Positions 18,269 through 27,203 of a DNA stretch of 64,000 nt are shown here, piece after piece; the stretch's first letter is position 1; the number at the start of each line of letters is the position of its first letter. The notes beneath the pieces are model-generated. The model was not told where the DNA came from. It saw only the letters and a program-made list of their open reading frames with translations, and ran no database searches. The position numbers and the translations under genes are program-made. The stretch covers positions 186,001 through 250,000 of the forward strand of contig NZ_JAUTDN010000002.1 in assembly GCF_030646155.1 (NCBI RefSeq). Direction: 5' to 3'. Source of the DNA: Conexibacter sp. CPCC 205762. GTDB taxonomy: Bacteria; Actinomycetota; Thermoleophilia; Solirubrobacterales; Solirubrobacteraceae.

Positions 18269-18987
18269 CGCTGCTCTCGCTCTCGCGCCCGAACGGGACG
18301 CCGGCGCCCGGCGCCGGCCAGCACGCGACCAAGCTCGGCCGCTCGATCCACTCCGGCTGGGTCGCCGACGTGCTGCGCGAGGCGGTCATCGACGGCACGC
18401 TGGCGGCCGGCACGCCGCTGGTCGAGGCGCGCGTCGCCGACGAGCTGGCGGTCAGCCGCGGGCCGGTCCGCAGCGCGCTGCACGTGCTGGAGGGCGAGGG
18501 GCTCGTGCGGACGCTGCCCAACGGCCGCACCGAGGTCGTCGGCTTCGGCGCCGAGGACCTCGGCGACCTCTTCCGCGTCCGCTTCGAGCTGGAGGGGACG
18601 GCGATCCGCTGGGGCGCCGAGCGGCAGGCGCCGATAGCGCCGCTGACGGACGCGCTTGCAGCCTTCGAGGTCGAGGGCGCGACGACGCCGCGGCTGGTGG
18701 AGCTGGACATCGCCTTTCACCGCGCGCTCGTCGAGCGTGCCGGCAGCCGCTTCCTGGTCGAGGCGTGGAAGGCGATCGCGCCCGTGATCCAGACCGTCAT
18801 CACGATCGGCAACCGCCGTCTCGCGGCGGTCGACCCGGCGACCCACTTCCGCCGCATCGTCGCCTCGCACGAGCCGCTGATCGCGGCGATCGGCGGCGGC
18901 CGCGCGGATGAGGCGGTGGCGATGTTGAGCAACCAGTTCGAGTTGACCGCGTCGATGTTCGGTGACGCGCAGGGGGAGGACCGATGA
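18265..18987 (+). CDS. GntR family regulator, FCD (FadR C-terminal) type
   Basis: 240 residues. The winged-helix domain (VADVLREAVIDGTLAAG; VADELAVSRGPVRSALHVLEGEGLV) is followed by an all-helical FCD domain. The latter has the usual metal/ligand His residues (DIAFHRALV, ASHEPLIAAI). It is embedded in the transporter operon, overlapping the ATPase stop and the next SDR start by ATGA on both sides, so it probably controls this operon in response to a pathway sugar acid or intermediate. A close paralogue of identical length lies at 29919-30641. Confidence 0.92.
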   Translation: MTLLSLSRPNGTPAPGAGQHATKLGRSIHSGWVADVLREAVIDGTLAAGTPLVEARVADELAVSRGPVRSALHVLEGEGLVRTLPNGRTEVVGFGAEDLGDLFRVRFELEGTAIRWGAERQAPIAPLTDALAAFEVEGATTPRLVELDIAFHRALVERAGSRFLVEAWKAIAPVIQTVITIGNRRLAAVDPATHFRRIVASHEPLIAAIGGGRADEAVAMLSNQFELTASMFGDAQGEDR

Positions 18988-19805
18988 TCGCCGAGAGGCT
19001 GTCCGACACGCTCGCGAGCGGCGCGCCGCTGCTCGCAGGCCAGACCGTGATCCTGACCGGCGCCAGCGGCGGGATCGGCCGCGCGATCGCGCGCACGCTG
19101 CGCGCCGCCGGCGCCCGCGTGGCGCTGACCGACCTGCGCCAGGAGCCGCTCGACGCGCTCGTCGCGGAGCTGGAGGAGGGCGCCGCCGCGCGCGACGGGC
19201 TCGCGTCCGAGGCCGACGCCCCCGCGCCGCTCGCACGCGCCTTCGACGCCGCCGACGCGCACGCCTTCGCCGCCTACGCCGACGAGGTCGCGGCGACGCT
19301 CGGCCCGGTCGACGGCCTCGTCAACTGCGCCGGCCTGTTCGAGAAGCGCGACCACGACCAGCTCGACGCGGCCGCCTGGACGCGCGCGCTGACCGCCAAC
19401 CTGCTGACGACCGCCGCCGGCTGCCAGGCCGTGCTGCCGGCGATGACCGCGCGCGGCGCGGGCGCGATCGTCAACGTCGCCTCGACCGCCGGCGAGTACG
19501 GCTCGATCAGCCCCGCCGCCCACTACGCCGCGGCCAAGGGCGGCGTGATCGCGTTGACGAAGTCGCTGGCGCGCGAGGCCGCGCCGGCGCAGGTGCGCGT
19601 CAACGCCGTCAGCCCCGGCCCGGTCGAGACCGACGGCCTGCTGGCGACGACGCCCGAGCAGAAGGCGCTCGCCGGCTCGCGCACCCTCTTCGGCCGTCTC
19701 GGCCAGCCGGAGGAGATCGCCGGCGCCTGTGTCTTCCTGCTCAGCCCCCTGTCCACCTTCGTCACCGGGCACGTGCTGCGTGCCAACGGTGGCGCGTTGT
19801 TGTAA
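18984..19805 (+). CDS. SDR family oxidoreductase within the sugar operon
   Basis: 273 residues. TGASGGIGRAIARTL (cofactor), NCAGLFEKRDHDQ, NVASTAGEYG and YAAAKGGVIALTKSLA (catalytic Tyr-Lys) are standard SDR motifs. PGPVETDGLL and GHVLRANGGALL close the fold. Translationally coupled to the GntR gene (ATGA). It most likely oxidises or reduces a sugar, sugar lactone or polyol delivered by the transporter; the exact substrate is unknown. Confidence 0.88.
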   Translation: MIAERLSDTLASGAPLLAGQTVILTGASGGIGRAIARTLRAAGARVALTDLRQEPLDALVAELEEGAAARDGLASEADAPAPLARAFDAADAHAFAAYADEVAATLGPVDGLVNCAGLFEKRDHDQLDAAAWTRALTANLLTTAAGCQAVLPAMTARGAGAIVNVASTAGEYGSISPAAHYAAAKGGVIALTKSLAREAAPAQVRVNAVSPGPVETDGLLATTPEQKALAGSRTLFGRLGQPEEIAGACVFLLSPLSTFVTGHVLRANGGALL

Positions 19806-19821
19806 GGAGGGTCCCGTCACC

Positions 19822-22800
19822 ATGCATCACGCCCTGCGGAGCGCAGTCGCGCTCTCGCTCTCTGCTGCCCTGACGCTGGCCGCATCGGCGGCGGCGCGCG
19901 CGGTCACCGTCGGTGACGCGTACGCCAACGCCGGCGCCAATCAGTGCACCTGGACGATCGGCACCGCCGCGACCGAGAAGGTGCTCACCTTCAGCGGCGG
20001 GACGTACACGCTCACCAGCTTCAAGAACAAGCTCGCCTCCCCGGTCCGCGAGTACGTCTCCGCAGGGCAGACCTCGGCCGAGGTCCGCTTCGACTGGGAC
20101 GGCACGACGATCACGGGCGCGACCTCCGGCTGGTCGTGCTCCTCCGGCAGCGCAGCCAGCAGAACGCTCGGCGGCGAGTCGGTGCTGCAGCTCGACGTGA
20201 CGATCGCGCGCAGCGGCCTGAGCGTCACCAAGCATTACGTCGTCTACCCGTCGACGTCGGTGATCCGCGAGTGGGCCGACTACAGAAACACCGACTCCAG
20301 CGCTCATCGGCTGACGCGCCCGTCGTTCCTCGAGCAGCACGTGATGGGCGACGAGACCGCCAACACGACGCTGCGCTGGATGAGCGGCGCGCGCTCGACG
20401 AGCGGCTCGTGGGAGCTGAGAAGCACCCCGCTGTCGAGAGCCTACGCGCGCACGTTCGACTCCTACGACAGCTGGCTCTGCTCCGAGAGCGCCAGCGGCG
20501 TGCCCGACTGGACCGACATCGCCTCCTACACCGCCAGCGGCTACCTCTCGATGAGAGAGTGGCACGACTCCAGCGGCGGCTACGTCTGGCCCGACGCGCA
20601 GCACCCCGGTCCGGGCAACGCGACCGCGCGCGCCTGGACGGCCCCGAGAGCCGGCACCGTCGACATCAGCGGCAGAGCGCTGAAGATGAACACGCTCGGC
20701 AACGGCGTCGTCGTGAAGATCACCAAGAACGGCACCGTCGTGTGGGGCGCGAGAACGATCGCCGGCAGCGACACGACCGGCATCAGCACCAACGTCAGCG
20801 GCGTCTCCGTCGCCGCCGGCGACGTGATCCGCTTCGAGATCGCCAACAACGGCGACTGGGCCAACGACGCGACGAGATGGGACCCGACGGTCGCGTACAG
20901 CGGCGGCGGCAGCTCCTACACCGCGTCGTCGGGCTTCTCCTCGACGCAGGGCGCCAACCAGTGGCGCTACCAGGACTTCGGCGGCTCCTCGGCCTGCCCG
21001 CTCGCCGGCTTCGCCGAGACCTCGTTCAACTACATCCCGTTCTTCTCGGTCTGGAACTCGGCCACGAACGACGGCGTCGCGATCGGCTTCGACTACTACG
21101 GTCGCTGGGCGATGGACGCCGGCAACCAGGCCGGCGGCCCCGGCTCGCTGTCGCTGGCGATCCCCAACTACGACGCCTCGCTCGCCGCCGGCGCCTCGAT
21201 CACGACGCCGAGAGCGTTCACGCACGTCTACGTGAGCGACCTCGACGACATGACCAACCGGCTGCTCGACTGGCAGTACAGATACATGTGGGACTACACG
21301 CGGTCGCCGTGGTTCTCCGCGATCCGCATGCTCTCCTACTGGTTCACCGGCAGCCAGTGGACCGGCTCGTGGGACCAGGCCGGCACGCTGCAGAAGATCT
21401 TCGGCTTCCAGTCGCACATGACGACGATCGGCGCCGACACCTACCACCGCGACAACGGCTGGTGGGACACGCCCGGCAACTGGGACGGCCCCGACTTCAG
21501 ACAGTCGATCGACTTCCTCGGCAAGTCGGGCGCCAAGCAGCTGACGTACATGATGGCCTACGACGCCAACAGCGACTCGCAGGTCTACAGAGACCATCCG
21601 GATTGGTTCGTCAACGGCTCGCCATGCGGCTACGCGGAGCGGCTGATCGACCTCACGCAGCCCGGCGCGGAGACGTGGATGGGCGACCTGCTGATCGGCA
21701 AGGCGGCCGCCTGGGGCGACTTCCAGTGGCGCAACGACGCCTGCCCGGTCGCCAACACGCCGGGCTGGCAGCAGCTCGGTCAGGACCAGGCGTTCCGCCG
21801 CGTCCAGGCGCGCTTCCTCGACACCGCGACCGGCTCCGCGATCCAGGGCGTCGACTCGGGCGGCCATGACACCTCCTACGAGTTCATGCGGATGGCGTCG
21901 GGCTTCTCGATCACCGACCTGAACGGCTTCGACGCGCAGTACGACGCCTCGCGCCTCTTCCCCGGCGACAAGATCAGCGGGATCCCGGACGCCTGGAACC
22001 CGGACAACTGCACCGTCGCCTGGAACGCGCTGCTGATGTTCAATCCGGACTTCACCGGTGACACGGTCAATCCGAGACAGCTCAGCTGCATGCGCAAGCT
22101 GGTCGAGAAGTACCGCTGGCTGCGCGACAGAGGGGTCGTCGGGCGCTGGGTCCACCAGTACCACCCGGCCGCCTCCGACGCCGCGCGCAACTGGTACCAG
22201 CGCGTCAGCCAGGACGGCACGAAGTCGCTCGTGATCTACAAGGGCTCCGGCTCCGGCTCGGCCGTCACCGTCTACCCGCGCGGGCTGACCGCCGGCACGA
22301 CCTACGACGTCCGCTACGAGCTGGCCTCCGGCAGCGCCTCGCGCACCGGCGCCGACCTGATGGCCAACGGCATCAGACTGTCGTCGATCGCCGCCGGCGA
22401 GCTGATCTGGATCGGCATGCCGAAGCACCCGGGCGGCGGCCAGGACACGACCGCACCCGGCAACCCGAGCAACCTCTCGGCGCACGTCCGCACGAACATG
22501 AACTACGCGGGCGTCGAGCTGACGTGGGACGCCGGCAGCGACGACACGTTCGTCTCCGGCTACCAGGTCTCGCTGCTGGGCAGAGTGATCGGGACCGTCA
22601 CCAAGGGCCGCTACTTCTTCCACACCGGAGCGCTCGCCTCGCCGAACGCGCCGTACGTGGTGAAGACGATCGACGGCGACGGCAACCTCTCCAGCGGCGT
22701 CACCGCCGGCGGCTTCACCGTCGACACGGTCGCGGCCGAGGACGACGACACGGCGATCTCCTACGGCGGCGGCTGGGACCACCAGACCGGCGTCGGCGAC

Positions 22801-23985
22801 GCCTCCGGCGAGACGCTCTCGCGCTCGACCGGCTCGTGCAACGACGCCTGCTCGCAGTTCAGCGGCACGCAGGGGGCGAACAACTGGCGCTACCAGGACA
22901 ACGTCTCCGGCAGCTGGAGAGACATCTCGGCCTATGCCGCGACCGGCGGCTACCTCGGGATGAAGGAGTGGCACGACGCGACCGGCGGCTTCGTCTGGCC
23001 GACGGCCGAGCACCCGGGCGAGAGCAACGACACCGCCCGCACGTGGATCGCGCCGAGAGCCGGCACGGTCAACATCACCAGCCAGGTGGCGAAGCTCGTC
23101 ACCGGCGGCGACGGCGTCGTCGTGAAGATCACCAAGAACGGCACCGCGATCTGGGGTGCGACCTCGATCGGCGCCAACGACACGACCGGCGTCGCCGCGA
23201 ACGTCGCGGGCGTCACGGTCGCGGCCGGCGACGCGATCCGCTTCGAGGTCAACCGCAACGGCAACTACCAGTACGACGCGACCCTCTGGGATCCGTACGT
23301 GCGCTACACGAGCGAGCCGGCGCCGGGCAGCGGCGCGGCCGCGACCGCCGCGTGGACGTTCACCGGCGGCCAGGTCACCTACCTCGCCAAGCTGGGGCCG
23401 GACCTCGGCAAGGTGAACGTGAAGATCGACGGCGTCACCGACGCGACGATCGACCTCTACGCGCCGGACGAGGTCAACTACCAGGTCCCCGTCTACGTCA
23501 AGACGTTCGGCTCGGTCGCCAGACACACGATCACGCTCGAGCCGGCCGGCAGCAAGAACAGCCGCTCCAACGGCTTCGCGATCACGCTCGACGGCTTCCA
23601 GGCGCTGACCAACAGCGCCACCGTCGTGCAGGAGACCGACAGCTCGATCGCGTACGGCGGCAGCGGCTGGGCGGCCAGCGGCGGCGTGAAGGTCAGCTCG
23701 ACGGCCGGTGACACGGCGACGATCAGATTCAGCGGTCGCCGCATCACCTGGGTCGGCAAGCTGTGCGCCGCCTGCGGCAGAGCCGACGTCTCGCTCGACG
23801 GCGCCTTCGCCGCGCGCGTCGACACCTACGGCTACCGCGGGCCGACGGTCAACGAGGCCGCCCTCTACCAGGCGACCTTCCCGACCAGCGGACCGCACAC
23901 GCTGACGGTGAGAGTGCTCGGCTCGCGCAACTACGACAGCACCGCCAGCGCGGTGAGCGTGGACGCGTTCCACGTGCGCCCCTGA
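19822..23985 (+). CDS. large secreted multidomain glycosidase, GH36/melibiase-like, with CBM-like modules
   Basis: 1387 residues from ATG 19822 with AAGGAGG upstream. A signal peptide (SLSAALTLAASAAARA) is followed by a super-sandwich-like N-domain interrupted by a module at about residues 230-363. Then comes a TIM-barrel resembling GH36/27: HRDNGWWDTPGNWDGPDF, a WGDFQWRND segment (about 631, where GH36 has its nucleophile Asp), and GVDSGGHDTSYEFMR (about 675, where it has its acid/base). Next are an FN3-like domain (about 875-965), a second copy of the inserted module (about 1020-1166) and two beta-sandwich carbohydrate-binding-like domains to the end. The family call is by motif pattern only; the linkage cleaved is unknown. 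It is set in the sugar-import operon, 16 bp after the SDR. Confidence 0.72.
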   Translation: MHHALRSAVALSLSAALTLAASAAARAVTVGDAYANAGANQCTWTIGTAATEKVLTFSGGTYTLTSFKNKLASPVREYVSAGQTSAEVRFDWDGTTITGATSGWSCSSGSAASRTLGGESVLQLDVTIARSGLSVTKHYVVYPSTSVIREWADYRNTDSSAHRLTRPSFLEQHVMGDETANTTLRWMSGARSTSGSWELRSTPLSRAYARTFDSYDSWLCSESASGVPDWTDIASYTASGYLSMREWHDSSGGYVWPDAQHPGPGNATARAWTAPRAGTVDISGRALKMNTLGNGVVVKITKNGTVVWGARTIAGSDTTGISTNVSGVSVAAGDVIRFEIANNGDWANDATRWDPTVAYSGGGSSYTASSGFSSTQGANQWRYQDFGGSSACPLAGFAETSFNYIPFFSVWNSATNDGVAIGFDYYGRWAMDAGNQAGGPGSLSLAIPNYDASLAAGASITTPRAFTHVYVSDLDDMTNRLLDWQYRYMWDYTRSPWFSAIRMLSYWFTGSQWTGSWDQAGTLQKIFGFQSHMTTIGADTYHRDNGWWDTPGNWDGPDFRQSIDFLGKSGAKQLTYMMAYDANSDSQVYRDHPDWFVNGSPCGYAERLIDLTQPGAETWMGDLLIGKAAAWGDFQWRNDACPVANTPGWQQLGQDQAFRRVQARFLDTATGSAIQGVDSGGHDTSYEFMRMASGFSITDLNGFDAQYDASRLFPGDKISGIPDAWNPDNCTVAWNALLMFNPDFTGDTVNPRQLSCMRKLVEKYRWLRDRGVVGRWVHQYHPAASDAARNWYQRVSQDGTKSLVIYKGSGSGSAVTVYPRGLTAGTTYDVRYELASGSASRTGADLMANGIRLSSIAAGELIWIGMPKHPGGGQDTTAPGNPSNLSAHVRTNMNYAGVELTWDAGSDDTFVSGYQVSLLGRVIGTVTKGRYFFHTGALASPNAPYVVKTIDGDGNLSSGVTAGGFTVDTVAAEDDDTAISYGGGWDHQTGVGDASGETLSRSTGSCNDACSQFSGTQGANNWRYQDNVSGSWRDISAYAATGGYLGMKEWHDATGGFVWPTAEHPGESNDTARTWIAPRAGTVNITSQVAKLVTGGDGVVVKITKNGTAIWGATSIGANDTTGVAANVAGVTVAAGDAIRFEVNRNGNYQYDATLWDPYVRYTSEPAPGSGAAATAAWTFTGGQVTYLAKLGPDLGKVNVKIDGVTDATIDLYAPDEVNYQVPVYVKTFGSVARHTITLEPAGSKNSRSNGFAITLDGFQALTNSATVVQETDSSIAYGGSGWAASGGVKVSSTAGDTATIRFSGRRITWVGKLCAACGRADVSLDGAFAARVDTYGYRGPTVNEAALYQATFPTSGPHTLTVRVLGSRNYDSTASAVSVDAFHVRP

Positions 23986-24002
23986 GGCACCGAGAGGAGA
24001 CG

Positions 24003-24974
24003 ATGCGGCCCCTGCTGCTCCTGACCGACGCCGACCGCTTCCCGTTCGCCGCGCCTGAGCGCGCGGCGATCGCGGCGGCCGGCGCCGACCTGGTCGCGCT
24101 CGACGGCCACGATCCCGCGCGGATCGTGGCCGCCGGGGCCGGCGCCGCGGCGATCTTCGTGTACCACGCGACGGTCGACGCGACGCTGCTGGACCAGCTG
24201 CCGCAGCTGCGCGTCGTGGCGCGCTGCGGCAGCGGGTACGACAAGGTCGACGTCGAGGCCGCGCAGGCGCGCGGCGTCGAGGTCGTCTACGTGCCCGACT
24301 ACGGCACCGACGACGTCGCCGACCACACGCTCGCGCTGCTGCTGGCGTGCGCGCGGCGCGTCCCCAGCTCCGACCGCGCGCTGCGCGCCGGCCGCTGGCT
24401 GCCGTACGCGCAGCTCGGCGCGATGCAGCGGCTGCGCGGCTCGACGCTCGGCCTGCTCGGCTTCGGCCGGATCGCCCGCGCGACCGCCAAGCGCGCCTTC
24501 GCCTTCGGGATGGAGCTGCTGGTCCACGACCCCGGCGTCGACGACCTCACGCTCGTCGCCGCCGGCGCCCGTCGCGCGGAGAACCTGAACGACCTGCTCG
24601 CGCGCGCCGACGCGCTCAGCATCCACCTGCCGCTGACGCCCGCGACGCACCGCCTGATCGGTGCGCCCGAGCTGGCGGCGATGAAGCCCGGCTCGCTGCT
24701 CGTCAACACGAGCCGGGGCGAGATCGTCGACGAGGACGCGCTCGCCGCGGCACTCGCCGGCGGTCACCTCGGCGGCGCCGGCCTCGATGTGTTCGAGACC
24801 GAGCCGCTGCCTGAAGACAGTCCCCTGATCGGATTGGAGTCTGCTGTGGTCACACCCCACTCGGCGGCGTTCTCCGAGCAGGCGCTCGCCGAGGTGCGCA
24901 CGCGCGCGCTCGACGACGCCCTGCGCGTGCTCGCCGGCGACCCGCCCCGCGATCCCGTCCCGGTGCCGCGATGA
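24003..24974 (+). CDS. D-isomer-specific 2-hydroxyacid dehydrogenase
   Basis: 323 residues, with GAGAGGA before the ATG. The catalytic-domain opening is short. VARCGSGYDKVDVEAAQARGVEV and TLGLLGFGRIARATAKRAFAFG (the NAD-binding GxGxxG) follow. The catalytic triad is Arg in NTSRGEIVDEDAL, Glu in DVFETEPLP, and His in TPHSAAF. The family oxidises D-2-hydroxyacids or reduces 2-oxoacids (PGDH, glyoxylate/hydroxypyruvate reductase types). Followed, with ATGA overlap, by the 2-oxoacid dehydrogenase genes, so it may supply their 2-oxoacid; this is an inference. Confidence 0.9.
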   Translation: MRPLLLLTDADRFPFAAPERAAIAAAGADLVALDGHDPARIVAAGAGAAAIFVYHATVDATLLDQLPQLRVVARCGSGYDKVDVEAAQARGVEVVYVPDYGTDDVADHTLALLLACARRVPSSDRALRAGRWLPYAQLGAMQRLRGSTLGLLGFGRIARATAKRAFAFGMELLVHDPGVDDLTLVAAGARRAENLNDLLARADALSIHLPLTPATHRLIGAPELAAMKPGSLLVNTSRGEIVDEDALAAALAGGHLGGAGLDVFETEPLPEDSPLIGLESAVVTPHSAAFSEQALAEVRTRALDDALRVLAGDPPRDPVPVPR

Positions 24975-25936
24975 GCGCCGCCGACCTGTATCGCACGATG
25001 CGCACGATCCGCCGCTTCGAGGAGCAGATCGTGACGCTCGTCAACGCCAACGAGATCGCCGGCGTCACGCACGAGTACATCGGCCAGGAAGCGGTCGCGA
25101 CCGGCGTCTGCGCCGCGCTGCGCGACGACGACGTGATCACCTCGACCCACCGCGGCCACGGTCACGTGATCGCGAAGGGCGCCGACGTGCCGCGGATGAT
25201 GGCCGAGCTGCTCGGCCGCACGACCGGCCTCAACCGCGCGCGCGGCGGCTCGATGCACATCGCCGACGTCTCGCTCGGGATCTACGGCGCCAACGGCATC
25301 GTCGCGGCCGGCGCGCCGATCGCGGCCGGCGCCGCCTGGGCCGGCCTGCAGGCCGGCAGCGATCGCGTCGCCGTCTGCTTCTTCGGCGACGGCGCCGTCA
25401 ACCAGGGCGTGCTGCACGAGACGATGAACATGGCCGGCATCTGGAGGCTGCCGGTGCTGTTCGTCTGCGAGAACAACGGCTACGCCGTCTCGTTCGCGCA
25501 GGAGCAGGCGACCGCCGGCTCGCTGGTCGAGCGGGCAGCCGCGTACGGGATGGCGGCGGTGAGAGTCGACGGGATGGACGTCGAGGCCGTGCGCGACGCG
25601 GCGGGTGCGCTCGTGGCCGCCGCCCGTGCCGGCGGCGGCCCGGCCTTCCTCGAGTGCGAGACCTACCGCTTCGTCGGCCATCACACGGCCGAGGCGACGA
25701 TGGGGCTCGGCTACCGCAGCGACGAGGAGATCGCGCGCTGGCGCGAGCGCGACCCGCTGCTCGTGGAGGCGGCGCGGCTCGATGCGGCCGCGGTCGCGGA
25801 GATCGATGCTTCGGTCGAGGAGCTGTTGGAGCGCGCGCTCGCGTTCGCGCGCGAGAGCCCGCGCCCGGAGGTCTCCTCCGCGCGCGACTACGTCTATGCC
25901 AGCGGCCTCGTGCCGCGCGAAGGGGTGGCGGTCTGA
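24971..25936 (+). CDS. 2-oxoacid dehydrogenase E1 component, alpha subunit (pyruvate/acetoin type)
   Basis: 321 residues. ThDP-binding region VCFFGDGAVNQGVLHETMNMAG with the GDG...N motif (quoted within 20-residue limits as GDGAVNQG), ENNGYAVS, and EYIGQEAVATGV at the N-terminus place it in the E1-alpha family. Length and sequence style resemble acetoin dehydrogenase AcoA and the smaller pyruvate dehydrogenases. It decarboxylates a 2-oxoacid (or cleaves acetoin) and, with the beta subunit, transfers the acyl group to the lipoyl domain. Start and stop both overlap neighbouring genes. Confidence 0.92.
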   Translation: MSAADLYRTMRTIRRFEEQIVTLVNANEIAGVTHEYIGQEAVATGVCAALRDDDVITSTHRGHGHVIAKGADVPRMMAELLGRTTGLNRARGGSMHIADVSLGIYGANGIVAAGAPIAAGAAWAGLQAGSDRVAVCFFGDGAVNQGVLHETMNMAGIWRLPVLFVCENNGYAVSFAQEQATAGSLVERAAAYGMAAVRVDGMDVEAVRDAAGALVAAARAGGGPAFLECETYRFVGHHTAEATMGLGYRSDEEIARWRERDPLLVEAARLDAAAVAEIDASVEELLERALAFARESPRPEVSSARDYVYASGLVPREGVAV

Positions 25937-26961
25937 TGGCCCGGATGCGATACCAGCAGGCGCTCGCGAGAGCGCTGCGCGACGAGATGCTGCGCGACCC
26001 GTCGGTGTTCGTGCTCGGCGAGGACGTGCGCGCCTCGCTGCGCGGCGTCACGAGAGGGCTGGCGGCCGAGCTGGGCGACCAGCGGATCATCGACACGCCG
26101 ATCTCCGAGCAGGCCTTCACCGGCTTCGCGATGGGCGCGGCGCTGGCCGGCCACCGGCCGGTCGTCGAGTTCCAGATCCCCTCGCTGCTGTTCACCGCCT
26201 ACGAGCCGATCGTCAACCAGGCGGCGAAGTTCCGCCTGATGACCGGCGGCCAGGCGAAGGTGCCGGTGACCTACGTCGTGCCGGGCTCCGGCGCCCGCAT
26301 GGGCCTGGCGGCGCAGCACTCCGACCACCCGTACGCGATGTTCGCGCAGGCGGGCGTGAAGACGGTCGTGCCGGCGACGGCGGCGGACGCCTACGGCCTG
26401 TTCGTGAGCGCGATCCGCGACGACGACCCGGTCGTCTTCTTCGCCCCCGCCGCCGCGCTCGGCGGCCGCGAGGAGGTCGCCGACGACGCCGGCCCGATCC
26501 CGCTCGGCGTCGGCCGGGTGCACCGCTCCGGGGACGACGTCACGGTCGTCGCGATCGGCCACCTCGTGAGAGACGCGCTGAAGGTCGCGGAGGAGCTGGC
26601 CGCGCCGGACGCGGACGGCGGCGACCCGATCTCGGTCGAGGTCTTCGACCCGCGCACGATCTACCCGTTCGACTGGGCGGGGCTGGCGGCGTCGGTCCGC
26701 AGGACCGGGCGGCTGGTCGTGCTCGACGACACCAACCGCTCGTGCGGCCTCGCGGCCGAGGTCGTCGCGACCGCCGCCGAGGAGCTGGCGGACGCGCTGG
26801 TCGCGCCGCCGCGGCGGATCACCCGCGCCGACGCCCCGATCCCGTTCGCGGTCGAGCTGGAGGTCGCGCTGCTGCCCTCGCGCGCCCAGCTCGCCGACGC
26901 AGTCCGTTCCGTCGCCGCGATCGGCCCCCGCGGCGCGCTCGCGCAGGAGGCCGTTCGATGA
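25936..26961 (+). CDS. 2-oxoacid dehydrogenase E1 component, beta subunit
   Basis: 341 residues from ATG 25936, which overlaps the alpha stop by one base (TGATG). It carries GEDVRASLRGVTRGL, DTPISEQAFTGFAMGAALAG (containing the conserved Glu that activates ThDP), AQHSDHPYAMFAQAGVKTVVP and the C-terminal transketolase-like domain (VEVFDPRTIYPFDW). Forms the heterotetramer with the preceding gene product. Its stop overlaps the lipoyl protein start (ATGA). Confidence 0.92.
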   Translation: MARMRYQQALARALRDEMLRDPSVFVLGEDVRASLRGVTRGLAAELGDQRIIDTPISEQAFTGFAMGAALAGHRPVVEFQIPSLLFTAYEPIVNQAAKFRLMTGGQAKVPVTYVVPGSGARMGLAAQHSDHPYAMFAQAGVKTVVPATAADAYGLFVSAIRDDDPVVFFAPAAALGGREEVADDAGPIPLGVGRVHRSGDDVTVVAIGHLVRDALKVAEELAAPDADGGDPISVEVFDPRTIYPFDWAGLAASVRRTGRLVVLDDTNRSCGLAAEVVATAAEELADALVAPPRRITRADAPIPFAVELEVALLPSRAQLADAVRSVAAIGPRGALAQEAVR

Positions 26962-27203
26962 CCGACGTCCACATCCCCAAGATGGGCATGTCCACCGTCG
27001 AGGTGGAGATCCTCGCCGTGATGGTCGCCGTCGGCGACCGCGTCGCGGCCGCCGACTCGGTCGTCGAGGTCGAGGGCGACAAGGCGACCTTCGAGGTCGA
27101 GGCCGGCGTCGACGGCGTCGTCGCCGAGGTGCTCGTCAGCGCGGGCCAGGAGTGCGAGGTCGGCGACGTCGTCGTGCGGATCGCCGACGAGGCGGCGGCA
27201 TGA
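26958..27203 (+). CDS. stand-alone lipoyl domain protein (E2 N-terminal part)
   Basis: 81 residues that make a single biotinyl/lipoyl domain: IPKMGMSTVEVEI, the lipoylated Lys in EGDKATFEVEA (Lys 42), and GDVVVRIADEAAA at the end. In most complexes this is the first domain of E2; here it ends with a stop and the catalytic domain starts in the next gene with ATGA overlap. The overlap suggests tight co-translation of the two halves rather than a sequencing frameshift, since each ORF begins and ends cleanly. Confidence 0.9.
   Translation: MTDVHIPKMGMSTVEVEILAVMVAVGDRVAAADSVVEVEGDKATFEVEAGVDGVVAEVLVSAGQECEVGDVVVRIADEAAA

Noticed and set aside
19762..23973. 1403-codon open frame on the minus strand opposite the large glycosidase
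   Set aside because: It is an antisense shadow caused by high third-position GC; the translation is Arg/Val/Gly/Asp-rich without domains, while the plus frame has a signal peptide and clear motifs.
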